A stretch of DNA of 64,000 nt from CAVSUZ01 sp963791885 (GTDB lineage Bacteria; Pseudomonadota; Alphaproteobacteria; Acetobacterales; Acetobacteraceae): assembly GCA_963791885.1 (NCBI GenBank), contig CAWBUL010000004.1, positions 1,550,001-1,614,000 on the forward strand. Reading direction: 5' to 3'. The notes beneath the pieces are model-generated. The model ran no database searches. It had not been told where the DNA came from and was given only the letters and a program-made list of their open reading frames with translations. Of this stretch, positions 45,302 through 53,736 are shown piece after piece. Position 1 is the first letter of the stretch. Every line of letters begins with the position of its first letter. The position numbers and the translations under genes were made by a program.

Positions 45302-45393
45302 CCTTCACATGAGGGCCGGGGAGGGGACTGTCCCGCGCGATCAGTTCGGTCCGCGCCGTAGGATCGGGGTCGCTGACCGTGTATGATGACGCT

Positions 45394-46089
45394 ATGCAGA
45401 TGGGACCGAAAATTGCCGAAGTCGCCTCGCTGATTGGCGATCCCGCGCGCGCCAACATGGTGAGTGCGTTGATGGACGGGCGCGCGCTGACCGCCTCGGA
45501 ACTTGCGTATTGCGCGCATATCACGCCTCAGACCGCGAGCGGCCATTTGGCCAAGCTGGTGGATGGTGGGATTCTGCTTCCCGCCAAGCAGGGACGGCAC
45601 CGCTATTTCAGGCTCGCGTCACCCATGGTGGGACAGATGCTGGAAGGCATCATGAGCGTCGCTCAGGCCGGGCCTTCGCGCTACCAGCCGCACTGGCGGG
45701 GCGGCGAGGACCTGCGCTACGCCCGCCTGTGCTACGACCACCTGGCCGGTGAGCTCGCGGTGCGCATGACGCAGGTTCTGACCGACCGTGCTCACGTTCT
45801 GTTGGGCGATGACGCTGGAGAAGTTACGGCGGACGGGGAAGCTTTCCTCGGCCGACTGGGTGTTGACGTCAGCTCACTGAAGAAGGCGCGTCGCGTTTTC
45901 TGCCGACCCTGCCTGGATTGGAGCATGCGTAAGCCGCATATCGGCGGCGCCGTCGGCGCGGCGATTGCGCGACGGCTGCTGGACGCGGGCTGGCTGCGGC
46001 ATGCGCGTGAATCGCGCGTGCTCCACATCACGCCCGAGGGCGGGCGGCAGTTGCACGAGTGGTTCGGGATCGACCGCCACGAGCATTAA
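45394..46089 (+). CDS. ArsR-family winged-helix transcriptional regulator
   Basis: 231 residues from ATG at 45394; GTG at 45379 is an alternative. HTH: IGDPARANMVSALMDGRALTASELAYCAHITPQTASGHLAKLVDGGILLPAKQGRHRYF, a typical ArsR reader. The C-terminal ~130 residues contain a Cys pair (FCRPCLDWSMRKPHIGGAVG), which might sense a ligand or metal. Probably represses the divergent DHA2 exporter. Confidence 0.87.
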   Translation: MQMGPKIAEVASLIGDPARANMVSALMDGRALTASELAYCAHITPQTASGHLAKLVDGGILLPAKQGRHRYFRLASPMVGQMLEGIMSVAQAGPSRYQPHWRGGEDLRYARLCYDHLAGELAVRMTQVLTDRAHVLLGDDAGEVTADGEAFLGRLGVDVSSLKKARRVFCRPCLDWSMRKPHIGGAVGAAIARRLLDAGWLRHARESRVLHITPEGGRQLHEWFGIDRHEH

Positions 46090-46570
46090 CTTCGCTCTCC
46101 TCCTGCTCTGTCCTGACAAAACTGAGCGGCAACGCCGTCGTGTACTTGATCTGCTCCATCGAAAAGCTTGAGGTGACGTCGTAAAGATCGGCAACTTCGA
46201 TCAGTTGCTTGTAGACGCGATCATAGGCCTCGATATCCGGTACGACGACGCGAAGCAGATAATCCACCTGGCCGCTCATGCGATAAAACTCCATGACCTC
46301 CGGCAGACGGGATACGGCGCGGCAGAATTTCTCCGACCATTCGCGCGTGTGTCGGTTGGTTCGAATGCTCACGAACACGGTGACGCCGGCCGACAGGCTG
46401 TGCGGATCGAGCAGCGCGACCCGTTTGCGAATGACTCCCGCCGCATCCAGCCGCTGAATGCGCCGCCAGCAGGGTGAGGGCGACAGACCTGCCCGTTCCG
46501 CGATGGTCGCGATCGGCATCGTCGCGTCTTCCTGCAGGCAGCTCAAGATTTTGAGATCTATCCGATCCAT
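46028..46570 (-). CDS. Lrp/AsnC-family transcriptional regulator
   Basis: 180 residues. MDRIDLKILSCLQEDATMPIATIAERAGLSPSPCWRRIQRLDAAGVI is the AsnC HTH. The RAM effector domain follows (VFVSIRTNRHTREWSEKFCRAV, VDYLLRVVVPDIEAYDRVY). The C-terminal ~20 residues (ARGGRSRTTRATAARPRA) exceed family length and overlap the convergent ArsR gene by 62 bp. Divergent from a DUF6356 gene. Confidence 0.9.
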   Translation of the reverse strand: MDRIDLKILSCLQEDATMPIATIAERAGLSPSPCWRRIQRLDAAGVIRKRVALLDPHSLSAGVTVFVSIRTNRHTREWSEKFCRAVSRLPEVMEFYRMSGQVDYLLRVVVPDIEAYDRVYKQLIEVADLYDVTSSFSMEQIKYTTALPLSFVRTEQEESEVNARGGRSRTTRATAARPRA

Positions 46571-46575
46571 GGTTC

Positions 46576-46609
46576 TTCATTCCCTGTGGCAGGCAGATAA
46601 AGGAATGAA
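46576..46609. promoter_or_regulatory. Inverted repeat upstream of lrp-like gene
   Basis: TTCATTCC at 46576-46583 and its inverse GGAATGAA at 46602-46609, centres 26 bp apart, directly in front of the lrp-like ATG. Suited to an autoregulatory Lrp-type operator. Also covers the promoter of the divergent DUF6356 gene. Confidence 0.45.
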
Positions 46610-46703
46610 ATTCTAGGAACGGCGCAGGATTTCGGCAAATTTGGCATCAATAACCGACCCCGCCGGCTTATGGTTCCCGTGTCATGACGGAAGCCAGAAA
46701 ACC

Positions 46704-46952
46704 ATGCAGCGTCTGTCCTTCACCGAGCATCCCGCATCAGTCGGGGAGAGCTACTGGCAGCACCTCGGCGTCGCCACCGGCTTCGGCGTCAGCATGATCG
46801 TCGGCGGCCTCGCCTGCCTGGTTCACGCCGTCTTCCCCTTCCTGTTTCTGCGCACGGGGTCGGCGACCATCACGCGTCTGCATCAGCAGATGGTGGTCAG
46901 TCGCACGCGCCAAGGCGCATCGCCCATCGAGGCCGCGCCAGCGTCCCGCTAG
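46704..46952 (+). CDS. DUF6356 small membrane protein
   Basis: 82 residues from MQRLSFTEHPASVGESYWQHL. Central hydrophobic stretch FGVSMIVGGLACLVHAVFPFLFLRTGS, conserved HAxFPFLF motif, and C-terminal TITRLHQQMVVSR. The family is found widely in alphaproteobacteria with unknown function, possibly capsule-related. Divergent from the Lrp regulator. Confidence 0.8.
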   Translation: MQRLSFTEHPASVGESYWQHLGVATGFGVSMIVGGLACLVHAVFPFLFLRTGSATITRLHQQMVVSRTRQGASPIEAAPASR

Positions 46953-47213
46953 TACTACAGTTGCACATTGCACCGGCGCTTTCGATGAGCCTGCGCGGCG
47001 GTGGCTTGATGCCGTCGTCTCCAGCGTGACCAAGCGAGCACGTAGCGGGTTCTGGAGATGGGCGCGAGGAGCAAGCGCGCGATGAGAGTGAGATAGCGGT
47101 TTGTTGAGTTTCATCGAGAACTGACCCACCAGGTGGCAAATTTCCACTGAGAATTGACCCATGTTTTGACCTCGCCCCGGCTGTTTTCAGCGGGGTCCAC
47201 GGGAGTGATAAGC

Positions 47214-48746
47214 ATGGAGTTACTGAGCGTGATCCGTCGCTGGGCGCTTCGAGACCAGCTTTCGATACGGGAGATCGCCCGCAGGACTGGGCTATCGCGG
47301 AACACCATCCGCAAATACTTGCGGGGCGACGTGGTGGAACCGGCCTTCAAGGTGCCGGAGCGGCCCAGCAAGCTGGACGCGTTCGCCGAGAAACTGTCGG
47401 CCTGGCTAAAGCTAGAGAGCGGCAGGCCGCGCAAGCAGAGGCGGACGATCAAGCGGTTGCATGCGGATCTGGCCGCCCTCGGGTTTGAAGGTTCATACGG
47501 CCGTGTTGCGGCGTTCGCCCGCACCTGGAAGGAGCATCGGCAGCGGGAGCAGCAGACGACCGGCCGCGGGGCCTTTGTTCCGCTGATTTTCCAGCCGGGC
47601 GAAGCTTTCCAGTTCGACTGGAGCGAGGAGTGGGCCGTTATCGGCGGCGAACGGACCAAGCTGCAAGCTGCGCACTTCAAGCTTTGCTACAGCCGCACCT
47701 TCATTGTCCGGGCCTATCCGCTGCAGACGCACGAGATGCTGTTCGACGCGCATCATCATGCGTTCCGGGTGCTTGGCGGCGTGCCGCGCCGCGGCATCTA
47801 CGACAATATGAGAACGGCTGTTGACCAAGTTGGCGTCGGCAAGAAGCGCCAGGTCAATGCACGCTTTGCCGCGATGGCCAGCCACTACCTTTTCGATGCT
47901 GACTTTTGCAATCCGGCCTCAGGCTGGGAGAAGGGTCAGATCGAGAAGAATGTCCAGGACGCGCGTCATCGGCTGTGGCAGACCATGCCGCGTTTTGTGA
48001 CGCTGGCTGACTTGAACGACTGGCTGGAACAACGCTGCCAAGCGCTATGGCGCGAGATTCCACACGGCAGCCAGCAAGGCTCGATATTCGATGCGTGGCA
48101 AAGTGAAGTCGGATGCCTGATGGCCGTTGGCAGACCGTTCGATGGTTTTGTTGAATACGGCAAACGCGTTTCGCCCACCTGCCTCGTTCACTTTGATCGC
48201 AACCGCTACAGCGTGCCCGCGTCCTTCGCCAATCATCGCGTCAGCTTAAGGGTTTATCCAGGCCGCGTCGTTGTCGTTGCCGAAGGGCAAGTCATCTGCG
48301 AACACGCGCGGCTCATCGAGCGGTCGCATCATCTGCCCGGCCGCACCATCTATGATTGGCACCACTATCTCGCGGTGATCCAGCGCAAGCCGGGAGCTCT
48401 GCGTAATGGCGCGCCGTTCGCCGAATTGCCGGAAGCGTTCAAGCGGCTGCAACAGCACCTTCTCAAGCAGCCCGGAGGCGACCGGGAGATGGTGGAGATT
48501 CTTGCCCTCGTCCTGCACCATGGTGAAGATGCGGTGTTGTGTGCCGTCGAACTGGCGCTGAGTGATGGAGCGCCGACAAAGACGCACGTGCTGAACATGT
48601 TGCACCGGCTGATCGACGGCAAATCCACGGCCACAGCAATGATCGCGGCTCCGCAGGCCTTGGCCCTGGACCGGGAGCCACGTGCCGACGTCGAACGCTA
48701 CGATGCCCTGCGCGAGAAGCTACAGGAGGCCCGCCATGCGTCATGA
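47214..48746 (+). CDS. istA: IS21 transposase IstA
   Basis: 510 residues from ATG at 47214 (GGGAG upstream). N-terminal HTH SIREIARRTGLSRNTIRKYLRGD, and the rve integrase core with catalytic acids in FQFDWSEEW, YDNMRTAVDQ and GWEKGQIEKNVQ. A C-terminal Mu-type domain follows (VHFDRNRYSVPASFANHRV). Overlaps istB by 11 bp. Confidence 0.95.
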   Translation: MELLSVIRRWALRDQLSIREIARRTGLSRNTIRKYLRGDVVEPAFKVPERPSKLDAFAEKLSAWLKLESGRPRKQRRTIKRLHADLAALGFEGSYGRVAAFARTWKEHRQREQQTTGRGAFVPLIFQPGEAFQFDWSEEWAVIGGERTKLQAAHFKLCYSRTFIVRAYPLQTHEMLFDAHHHAFRVLGGVPRRGIYDNMRTAVDQVGVGKKRQVNARFAAMASHYLFDADFCNPASGWEKGQIEKNVQDARHRLWQTMPRFVTLADLNDWLEQRCQALWREIPHGSQQGSIFDAWQSEVGCLMAVGRPFDGFVEYGKRVSPTCLVHFDRNRYSVPASFANHRVSLRVYPGRVVVVAEGQVICEHARLIERSHHLPGRTIYDWHHYLAVIQRKPGALRNGAPFAELPEAFKRLQQHLLKQPGGDREMVEILALVLHHGEDAVLCAVELALSDGAPTKTHVLNMLHRLIDGKSTATAMIAAPQALALDREPRADVERYDALREKLQEARHAS

Positions 48747-49528
48747 TCCGGCCGGGGCGGCGATTGTCGTGATGCTGCGCGGCCTGAAGATGTTTGGCAT
48801 GGCGCAAGCCGCGGGCGAGCTGATGGAGCAGGGCGCGCCAGCGTTCAATTCGGCCGTCCCCATTCTCTCACAGCTGCTCAAGGCGGAAACCGCCGAGCGC
48901 GAGGTTCGATCGGTTGCCTACCAGCTGAAGGCGGCGCGCTTCCCCCGTCTACAAGGATCTGAGCGGTTTTGATTTTGCGTCCAGCGAAACCAATGAAGCC
49001 CTGGTGCGCCAGCTTTACCGGTGTGAGTTCATCGAAAACGCCGACAACGTGGTCCTCGTCGGCGGTCCGGGCACCGGCAAGACCCACATCGCCACGGCGC
49101 TTGGCGTGCAGGCGGTTGAACACCATCGCAAAAAGGTTCGGTTCTTCGGGACCGTCGACCTGGTCAATGCGCTGGAGCAGGAGAAAACTCAGGGCCGATC
49201 GGGTCAGATCGCGGATCGGCTGATGCGGTGCGACCTCGTAATGCTCGATGAATTGGGCTATCTGCCGTTCAGCCCCTCCGGCGGCGCGCTGCTTTTCCAC
49301 CTGCTGAGCAAGCTTTACGAACGGGCCTCTGTGGTCATCACCACGAACCTGAGCTTCAGCGAATGGGCTGACGTGTTCGGCGACGCTAAGATGACGACCG
49401 CCATGCTCGACCGCCTCACCCACCACTGCCACATCGTGGAAACCGGCAATGACAGCTTCCGCTTCAAAGCCAGCTCGGCCGCCAACAAGGGCCGAAAGGA
49501 AAAGGCCAAGAACTTGACCCCGGTATGA
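48736..49528 (+). pseudogene. istB: IS21 helper ATPase IstB, frameshifted
   Basis: Starts MRHDPAGAAIVVMLRGLKMFGMA inside the istA end. In the C-run at about 48943-48947 one extra C turns FPVYKDLSGFDF into FPRLQGSERF-stop. The remainder continues in another frame: FDFASSETNEALVRQLYRC, Walker A VGGPGTGKTHIATALG, and VMLDELGYLPFSP. The intact protein would be ~263 residues. IstB is an AAA+ regulator of target choice. Confidence 0.88.
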
Positions 49529-49600
49529 CCCGCAAACCATAAATTCACCCGGGTCAGTTCTCGGTGGAAAACCCGGGTCAGTTCTCAGCGAAAATCAACA

Positions 49601-50103
49601 ATCGGTTCACTACTTCGTCCCGGACGTGCCTCTCATAGAGCCGCTGCATCGCTACCGGATCAGCAACTGGCCCAAACTCCGGAGCTTCCTCCGCGAGTCA
49701 GGATACCAGGCTTTTTCTGACTATCCGGTGCGTGTGTTCTTCCGGGAAGTCGTGAAGGAATTTCCGGACGCATACTTCATTCTCACTGTTCGCTGCGATC
49801 TCGCGACTTGGCGCAGCAGCATGTTAAGGTTCTTTGTCGGGCGCTCGATTGACATTAACCTGTTGCAGGCCTTCTACGTCGCCTGGAACGAGGAAATCAG
49901 GGCTCTTCTTGCGGAGACGGGCGGCCGTTTCCTGGAACTTTGCATCGACGAGGACAGGTACGGAAACCGGATCCCGGCTCGCTGCCTTTCTCGGGTTTGC
50001 CGAGGGTCCGCCGCTGCCCCATCTTAACGCCTCAATCCCGGCTCGCGCCGATGACACTCGCTTTTCCTCGAGCGTGCGCCTGCATCTTTTGGCTGGAGAA
50101 TAG
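49601..50103 (+). pseudogene. Sulfotransferase-family remnant, 5' end removed at the IS21 boundary
   Basis: Coding sequence begins exactly at the element border (VHYFVPDVPLIEPLHRY) without a start codon and lacks the P-loop part. FFREVVKEFPDAYFILTVRCDLATWRSSM resembles the 3'-phosphate half of bacterial sulfotransferases. At 49956-49961 an extra G (AGGTAC) breaks the frame; in the next frame the protein continues TETGSRLAAFLGFAEG to LLAGE. The N-terminal half is not found on the other side of IS21, so flanking DNA was lost. Confidence 0.72.
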
Positions 50104-50157
50104 AGACCGCTGGCCGGATAGCTGCGATTAGAGGGTGAGCGTCAACGGTGGAACTGA

Positions 50158-50405
50158 TACGCCGCCGCTGCGGGGCATTTGATCGGTGGGGACCACGTCA
50201 TCAAAGCACCCGGCTGGACGGCCGCCGACGCTCTCGGCTTCTACAGCGAAAAGCGCCCGTCTGTGTATTTCCGCCTCGGTGTGCGGGAACGGGACCGAAG
50301 ACGCCATTTATCCGCTCCACCATCCGCAATTCCGAATCGATGAAAATGCGTTGATAATGAGCGCCGCGACGTCGGTGGCCGCGGCAACAAGGTTCCTGCG
50401 TCCGG
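50158..50405 (+). pseudogene. C-terminal remnant of an M20-type amidohydrolase/peptidase
   Basis: Frame one reads LIGGDHVIKAPGWTAADALGFYSEKRPSVYFRLG. After an extra base near 50284, frame two reads GNGTEDAIYPLHHPQFRIDENALIMSAATSV. Together these match the end of M20 aminoacylase/amidohydrolases (GFYxE..P..Y..LG, then a conserved HHPxFxIDExAL with a metal-ligand His). The upstream catalytic domain is absent. It runs in frame into the following transporter ORF, which artificially lengthens that ORF. Confidence 0.6.
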
Positions 50406-50437
50406 ACGAAACGAACGAAAGCCCGGGAAGGAACGTC

Positions 50438-51787
50438 ATGGCCGGACCATCCGCCGCCCTCGCCACGCTCGACGAGCGTCCACTCTCTCCGGCGCAGCGC
50501 TACGCCGCGATCCTGGTGGCGCTGGGCGAGTTCATCGACGGCTACGACCTCCTCGTCATCGGTGGCGCACTGATTTTCCTGCGCCCGCACTTCAATCTCA
50601 CGCCGTCCCAGGTCGGTGCGCTCGGTGCCTCGGGCTTCCTCGGCGCCATGGTCGGCATGCTGATCTTCGGCGACATGTCTGATCGTCTCGGCCGCCGCGC
50701 CATTTTCGTCGCCAACCTGATCTTCTTCGTCGTCTTCTCCATCCTCTCGGCCTTCATCCGAACCGTACCGGAACTGTTCATCGTCCGATTCCTGGTTGGC
50801 GTCGGCGTCGGCATGGATGTGCCCACCTCTGCGGCCTACCTGGCCGAGATCGCGCCCCGCAAGCACCGTGGCGTCATTGCTGGTTCGCTGCTCAACATCA
50901 CCTGGATTCTCGGCGCGACGACCTCCACGCTGATCGCGCTGCCGCTTATTTATTTGGCCGGCAACGACGCCTGGCGCTGGATGTTCGGCCTTGCCGCGGT
51001 GCCTGCTCTGCTCGTGTTGCTGGGCCGCCAGGGCCTGCCGGAGTCACCCCGCTGGCTGATTGCCCACGGTCGCTATGAAGAAGCGCAGGCCGCCTTCGCC
51101 CGCTTCGGTGTTGAAACTGACATCGCGACACTCGCCGCTTCCGGCACTCGCCGCGGTTCCTATGGCGAGCTTTTCGGGCCGCGCTGGAGCAAGCGAGTCT
51201 GGCTCGTTGCGGCCGTCTTCTTCCTCAACTGCGTTTCCGGTCCGCTCTCCACTATTGCCGCGCCCTATGTACTGCGCACCGTCGGCGCGCTGTCGATGGA
51301 AGCGAGCCTTGGCTTTGCTGCCCTGGTGTGGATCGTCGGCCTCGCCGGCGTGCTCACTGGGCTTCTTCTCATCGACCGGCTGGGCCGGCGGCCGCTGTTG
51401 TTGCTCGCCGCCATTCCTGAAGGGCTTGCCGCGCTCTTCATGGCTTTCGCCGGTCCGTCGCACCCGCCGATGCTGATCGCGGGATATTTCATCTTCAGCT
51501 TCTGCAGTTGGCTCGGTCCGGCCGTCTTGACCTGGGTGTGGTCCAGCGAACTCTTCCCCACCCATTTGCGCGGGCGCTCTCAAGGGTTCTGCAACGCGAC
51601 GTGCCGGTTGGCCATCGCCATCAATATCTTCCTGATCCCTGTCGGCGTTGCGGCGATTGGTTTCACGGCATCGATCGTCATCCTGTCGATCCCGCTGTTC
51701 GGTCTTGCGGCCCTTGTCGCGTCACAGCCGATGTTCGATAGCCAGAACCAGAGTCTGGAGGCATTGGAACAGGAGGCACTCGCATGA
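50438..51787 (+). CDS. MFS transporter, sugar-porter-like
   Basis: 449 residues from MAGPSAALATLDERPLSPAQRY, ATG with AAGGA upstream. The much longer open frame comes from the upstream M20 remnant. LGEFIDGYDLLVIGGAL in helix 1, GDMSDRLGRRAIFV in loop 2-3, YLAEIAPRKHRG after helix 4 and WSSELFPTHLRGRSQGF in loop 10-11 are sugar-porter signatures. 12 helices. ATGA overlap with an NTF2-like gene suggests a two-gene unit. Confidence 0.88.
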   Translation: MAGPSAALATLDERPLSPAQRYAAILVALGEFIDGYDLLVIGGALIFLRPHFNLTPSQVGALGASGFLGAMVGMLIFGDMSDRLGRRAIFVANLIFFVVFSILSAFIRTVPELFIVRFLVGVGVGMDVPTSAAYLAEIAPRKHRGVIAGSLLNITWILGATTSTLIALPLIYLAGNDAWRWMFGLAAVPALLVLLGRQGLPESPRWLIAHGRYEEAQAAFARFGVETDIATLAASGTRRGSYGELFGPRWSKRVWLVAAVFFLNCVSGPLSTIAAPYVLRTVGALSMEASLGFAALVWIVGLAGVLTGLLLIDRLGRRPLLLLAAIPEGLAALFMAFAGPSHPPMLIAGYFIFSFCSWLGPAVLTWVWSSELFPTHLRGRSQGFCNATCRLAIAINIFLIPVGVAAIGFTASIVILSIPLFGLAALVASQPMFDSQNQSLEALEQEALA

Positions 51788-52158
51788 CCGTGCGAACCGA
51801 CGATTACGACGCCATCGTTCGTACTGTGCAGCTCTACGTCGATGCGTTCAACGACAACGATATCGCCAAGCTGCGGCAGGCGTTCGATAAGGACTCATGG
51901 ATCTTCTACATCGATGCCAAGGGCGTGCTGCATAAAAACCTGATCTCGGACGATTTCGAGCGTTGGGCCTCCCCGCCCAGCAGCGGCGTGGTCGGTCGCT
52001 TTATCTCCGTGACTCAGGTTGGCGATGCCGCTTCGGTCCAGCTGAGCTTCAATTCAGTCGCCAACAGCGCCAGTAGCTGGATCGACTTCCACAATCTCCT
52101 CAGGATCGACGGCGTATGGAAGATCACCAACAAGACGGCGACGCACGGGAGCCGGTAA
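51784..52158 (+). CDS. NTF2-like (SnoaL/lumazine-binding-2) protein
   Basis: 124 residues. MTVRTDDYDAIVRTVQLYVDAFNDNDIAKLRQAFDKDSWIFYID is the usual opening of putative lumazine-binding NTF2-like proteins; SSWIDFHNLLRIDGVWKITNKTA closes the sheet. Start overlaps the transporter stop (ATGA). Possibly an isomerase or dehydratase for the transported compound. The end overlaps the convergent heptosyltransferase gene by 35 bp. Confidence 0.85.
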   Translation: MTVRTDDYDAIVRTVQLYVDAFNDNDIAKLRQAFDKDSWIFYIDAKGVLHKNLISDDFERWASPPSSGVVGRFISVTQVGDAASVQLSFNSVANSASSWIDFHNLLRIDGVWKITNKTATHGSR

Positions 52159-53413
52159 TCGCCAAACCCGCGATCCGCTTCTCGCACGCCGGCATCCTCC
52201 GAATCGCCGCAATCACCTGCTCTGACGAGATCCGCCTCGTGCATTCGAACTGCCGAAGCGTGCCGGCGTGACGCGGGCACCATAAGGGGTCTTTGCCATT
52301 GAATACCAATCCGGAGTCGTTCCAGCAGCTATTGCAGACGCCCTGATTGATCACCCGGTAGGGCGTTGCGAACTCGTTCGATGGATCGGTGAAGCCGCTG
52401 ATCAGCACCACCGCCGTACCTGCCGCCCAAGCCAGCCAGGACAACCCGCTGCTCAGCCCGACGAAGAATTCCGCGTGCCGCAGCCACCGCGCGCGTTCCG
52501 TCAGCGGACGATCGCCGGTCTGATCCTCCACACCATGCGGAATGTGGTTCCATACGAGACCGCTGCCATGCACCGGCCTCTGGTCGATGCAGACCACCCG
52601 GAATCCCAGCGCCTTCAGGAACCGTATCACATCCCGCCACCCATGCGGGTTGTTCCAGGATTTGCACTGCATCGAGCTTTGCACCGCGATGCAGACATAG
52701 GGTTCCGGAATGGGCCGGCTTTCGTCCGGCAGCACCAGACGCGGCTTCTCCTCCTCCGGTCTGACGCCCAGGATATAGCCCGCGGTGCGATGCAGCCCGA
52801 CGCGGCGGAAATCCTCCGGCTGATGGGTCGTCGCATCATCGCCGAAGAACAACGCCACCGAATAAGTCGCATAGGCCGACCGCGGGGCCTGCTGCTCCTC
52901 CGGGCCGTCATAGGAAATGAAACGCATATGGGGATAGGCGTCCTGCAGCAGCGGGATGATCGGGCGAGACATCGCGCATGTCACGCGCGCACCGTGCCGC
53001 TCGGCAAACCGCGCAACGTAGGGAAACCAGCCGAGCGTGTCGCCCAGCGTACCGACCGGCAGCCGGATCAGAACCTCTTTCCCGCCTGCGTCGTAGTGGT
53101 GCGAAAACACCTCGGTCGCTGTGCCTGCTTCGTCCAGTTCCCACACCTCGATGCCCGTGCGGATGAAATAACGCTTGGGAGAGGTGACGAGCGCGCCCTG
53201 GTTCTTGTCCTCAAGAAGGACAGTGCCGGTGTCCAGGTCGCGCAGCCGCACCCGCCACGCCCCGGTGGCACGCGCAGGAACCTGCACGCGTGCGCCTTGA
53301 TTGAAGTCGAAGCGAATGCCGCGAGGGCCGGATTGCGTCGGTCCGGTGGCTCCTTCAGAGCTCTCTCGCAGTCGTGTCGTAGATCGATCCGCGGCAATAA
53401 CCATAGAATACAT
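52124..53413 (-). CDS. Autotransporter/adhesin O-heptosyltransferase, TibC/Aah-like
   Basis: 429 residues from MYSMVIAADRS; Met 53404 is an alternative. N-terminal beta-barrel segment FDFNQGARVQVPARATGAWRVRLRDLDTG with YFIRTGIEVWELDEAG, then a GT-B body (IRLPVGTLGDTLGWFPYVARFAE, VCIAVQSSMQCKSWNNPHGW, FFVGLSSGLSWLAWAAG). Four cysteines in CNSCWND, PLWCPRH and FECTRRI match the metal-binding cysteines of the TibC family. Transfers heptose to Ser of beta-solenoid adhesins. Divergent from the large surface-protein gene, a likely acceptor. Confidence 0.88.
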   Translation of the reverse strand: MYSMVIAADRSTTRLRESSEGATGPTQSGPRGIRFDFNQGARVQVPARATGAWRVRLRDLDTGTVLLEDKNQGALVTSPKRYFIRTGIEVWELDEAGTATEVFSHHYDAGGKEVLIRLPVGTLGDTLGWFPYVARFAERHGARVTCAMSRPIIPLLQDAYPHMRFISYDGPEEQQAPRSAYATYSVALFFGDDATTHQPEDFRRVGLHRTAGYILGVRPEEEKPRLVLPDESRPIPEPYVCIAVQSSMQCKSWNNPHGWRDVIRFLKALGFRVVCIDQRPVHGSGLVWNHIPHGVEDQTGDRPLTERARWLRHAEFFVGLSSGLSWLAWAAGTAVVLISGFTDPSNEFATPYRVINQGVCNSCWNDSGLVFNGKDPLWCPRHAGTLRQFECTRRISSEQVIAAIRRMPACEKRIAGLAITGSRASPSCW

Positions 53414-53736
53414 CTCACCCTCCCCCCCTGAATTATATCCCACAAAACATTTACTCGCGCGTTAATTGAACGCCCCTCCGCTCTTTTCGCGATGCATGTT
53501 GGAACTCAAAATCGGGAGAGTTCTCGGTATTGAAGCCTGGTCGAAATGCCGGCCAAATAGCTAGCGACGTCTTCGGACTGCTTCTCTACCACTATAGATA
53601 ACATGCTGCCCCTTCTCGACGGTCGGCCCGCTTGCCGCAGAAACTGACGACCAAGCGTGGCGGTGGCCAACACAGAAGGTCGAGGTGAACGTGCTCAGGA
53701 GTTGATTTCATTTTGTTTGACACGCACTTCGCCTAG
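53414..53736. other. AT-richer intergenic region upstream of the surface-protein gene
   Basis: No gene seen. TTGACA at 53717-53722 is a perfect -35 hexamer pointing toward the surface-protein gene. Removing IS5 places TATTGT 18 bp downstream, a fair -10. CTAG at 53733-53736 is the IS5 target copy. Confidence 0.45.

Larger units (their letters stand above)
47102..49600 (+). mobile_element. IS21-family insertion sequence
   Basis: About 2.5 kb with istA and istB. Terminal inverted repeats of 26 bp, 47102-47127 and 49575-49600, match at 22 positions (both begin TGTTGA and end GAGAACTGACCC). A second inner pair, 47141-47160 and 49551-49570, matches at 18 of 20, giving the multiple-repeat ends typical of IS21. 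CGGTT occurs at 47097-47101 and again at 49603-49607, a possible 5 bp target duplication offset by 2 bp. istB is frameshifted, so mobility is doubtful. Confidence 0.9.
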
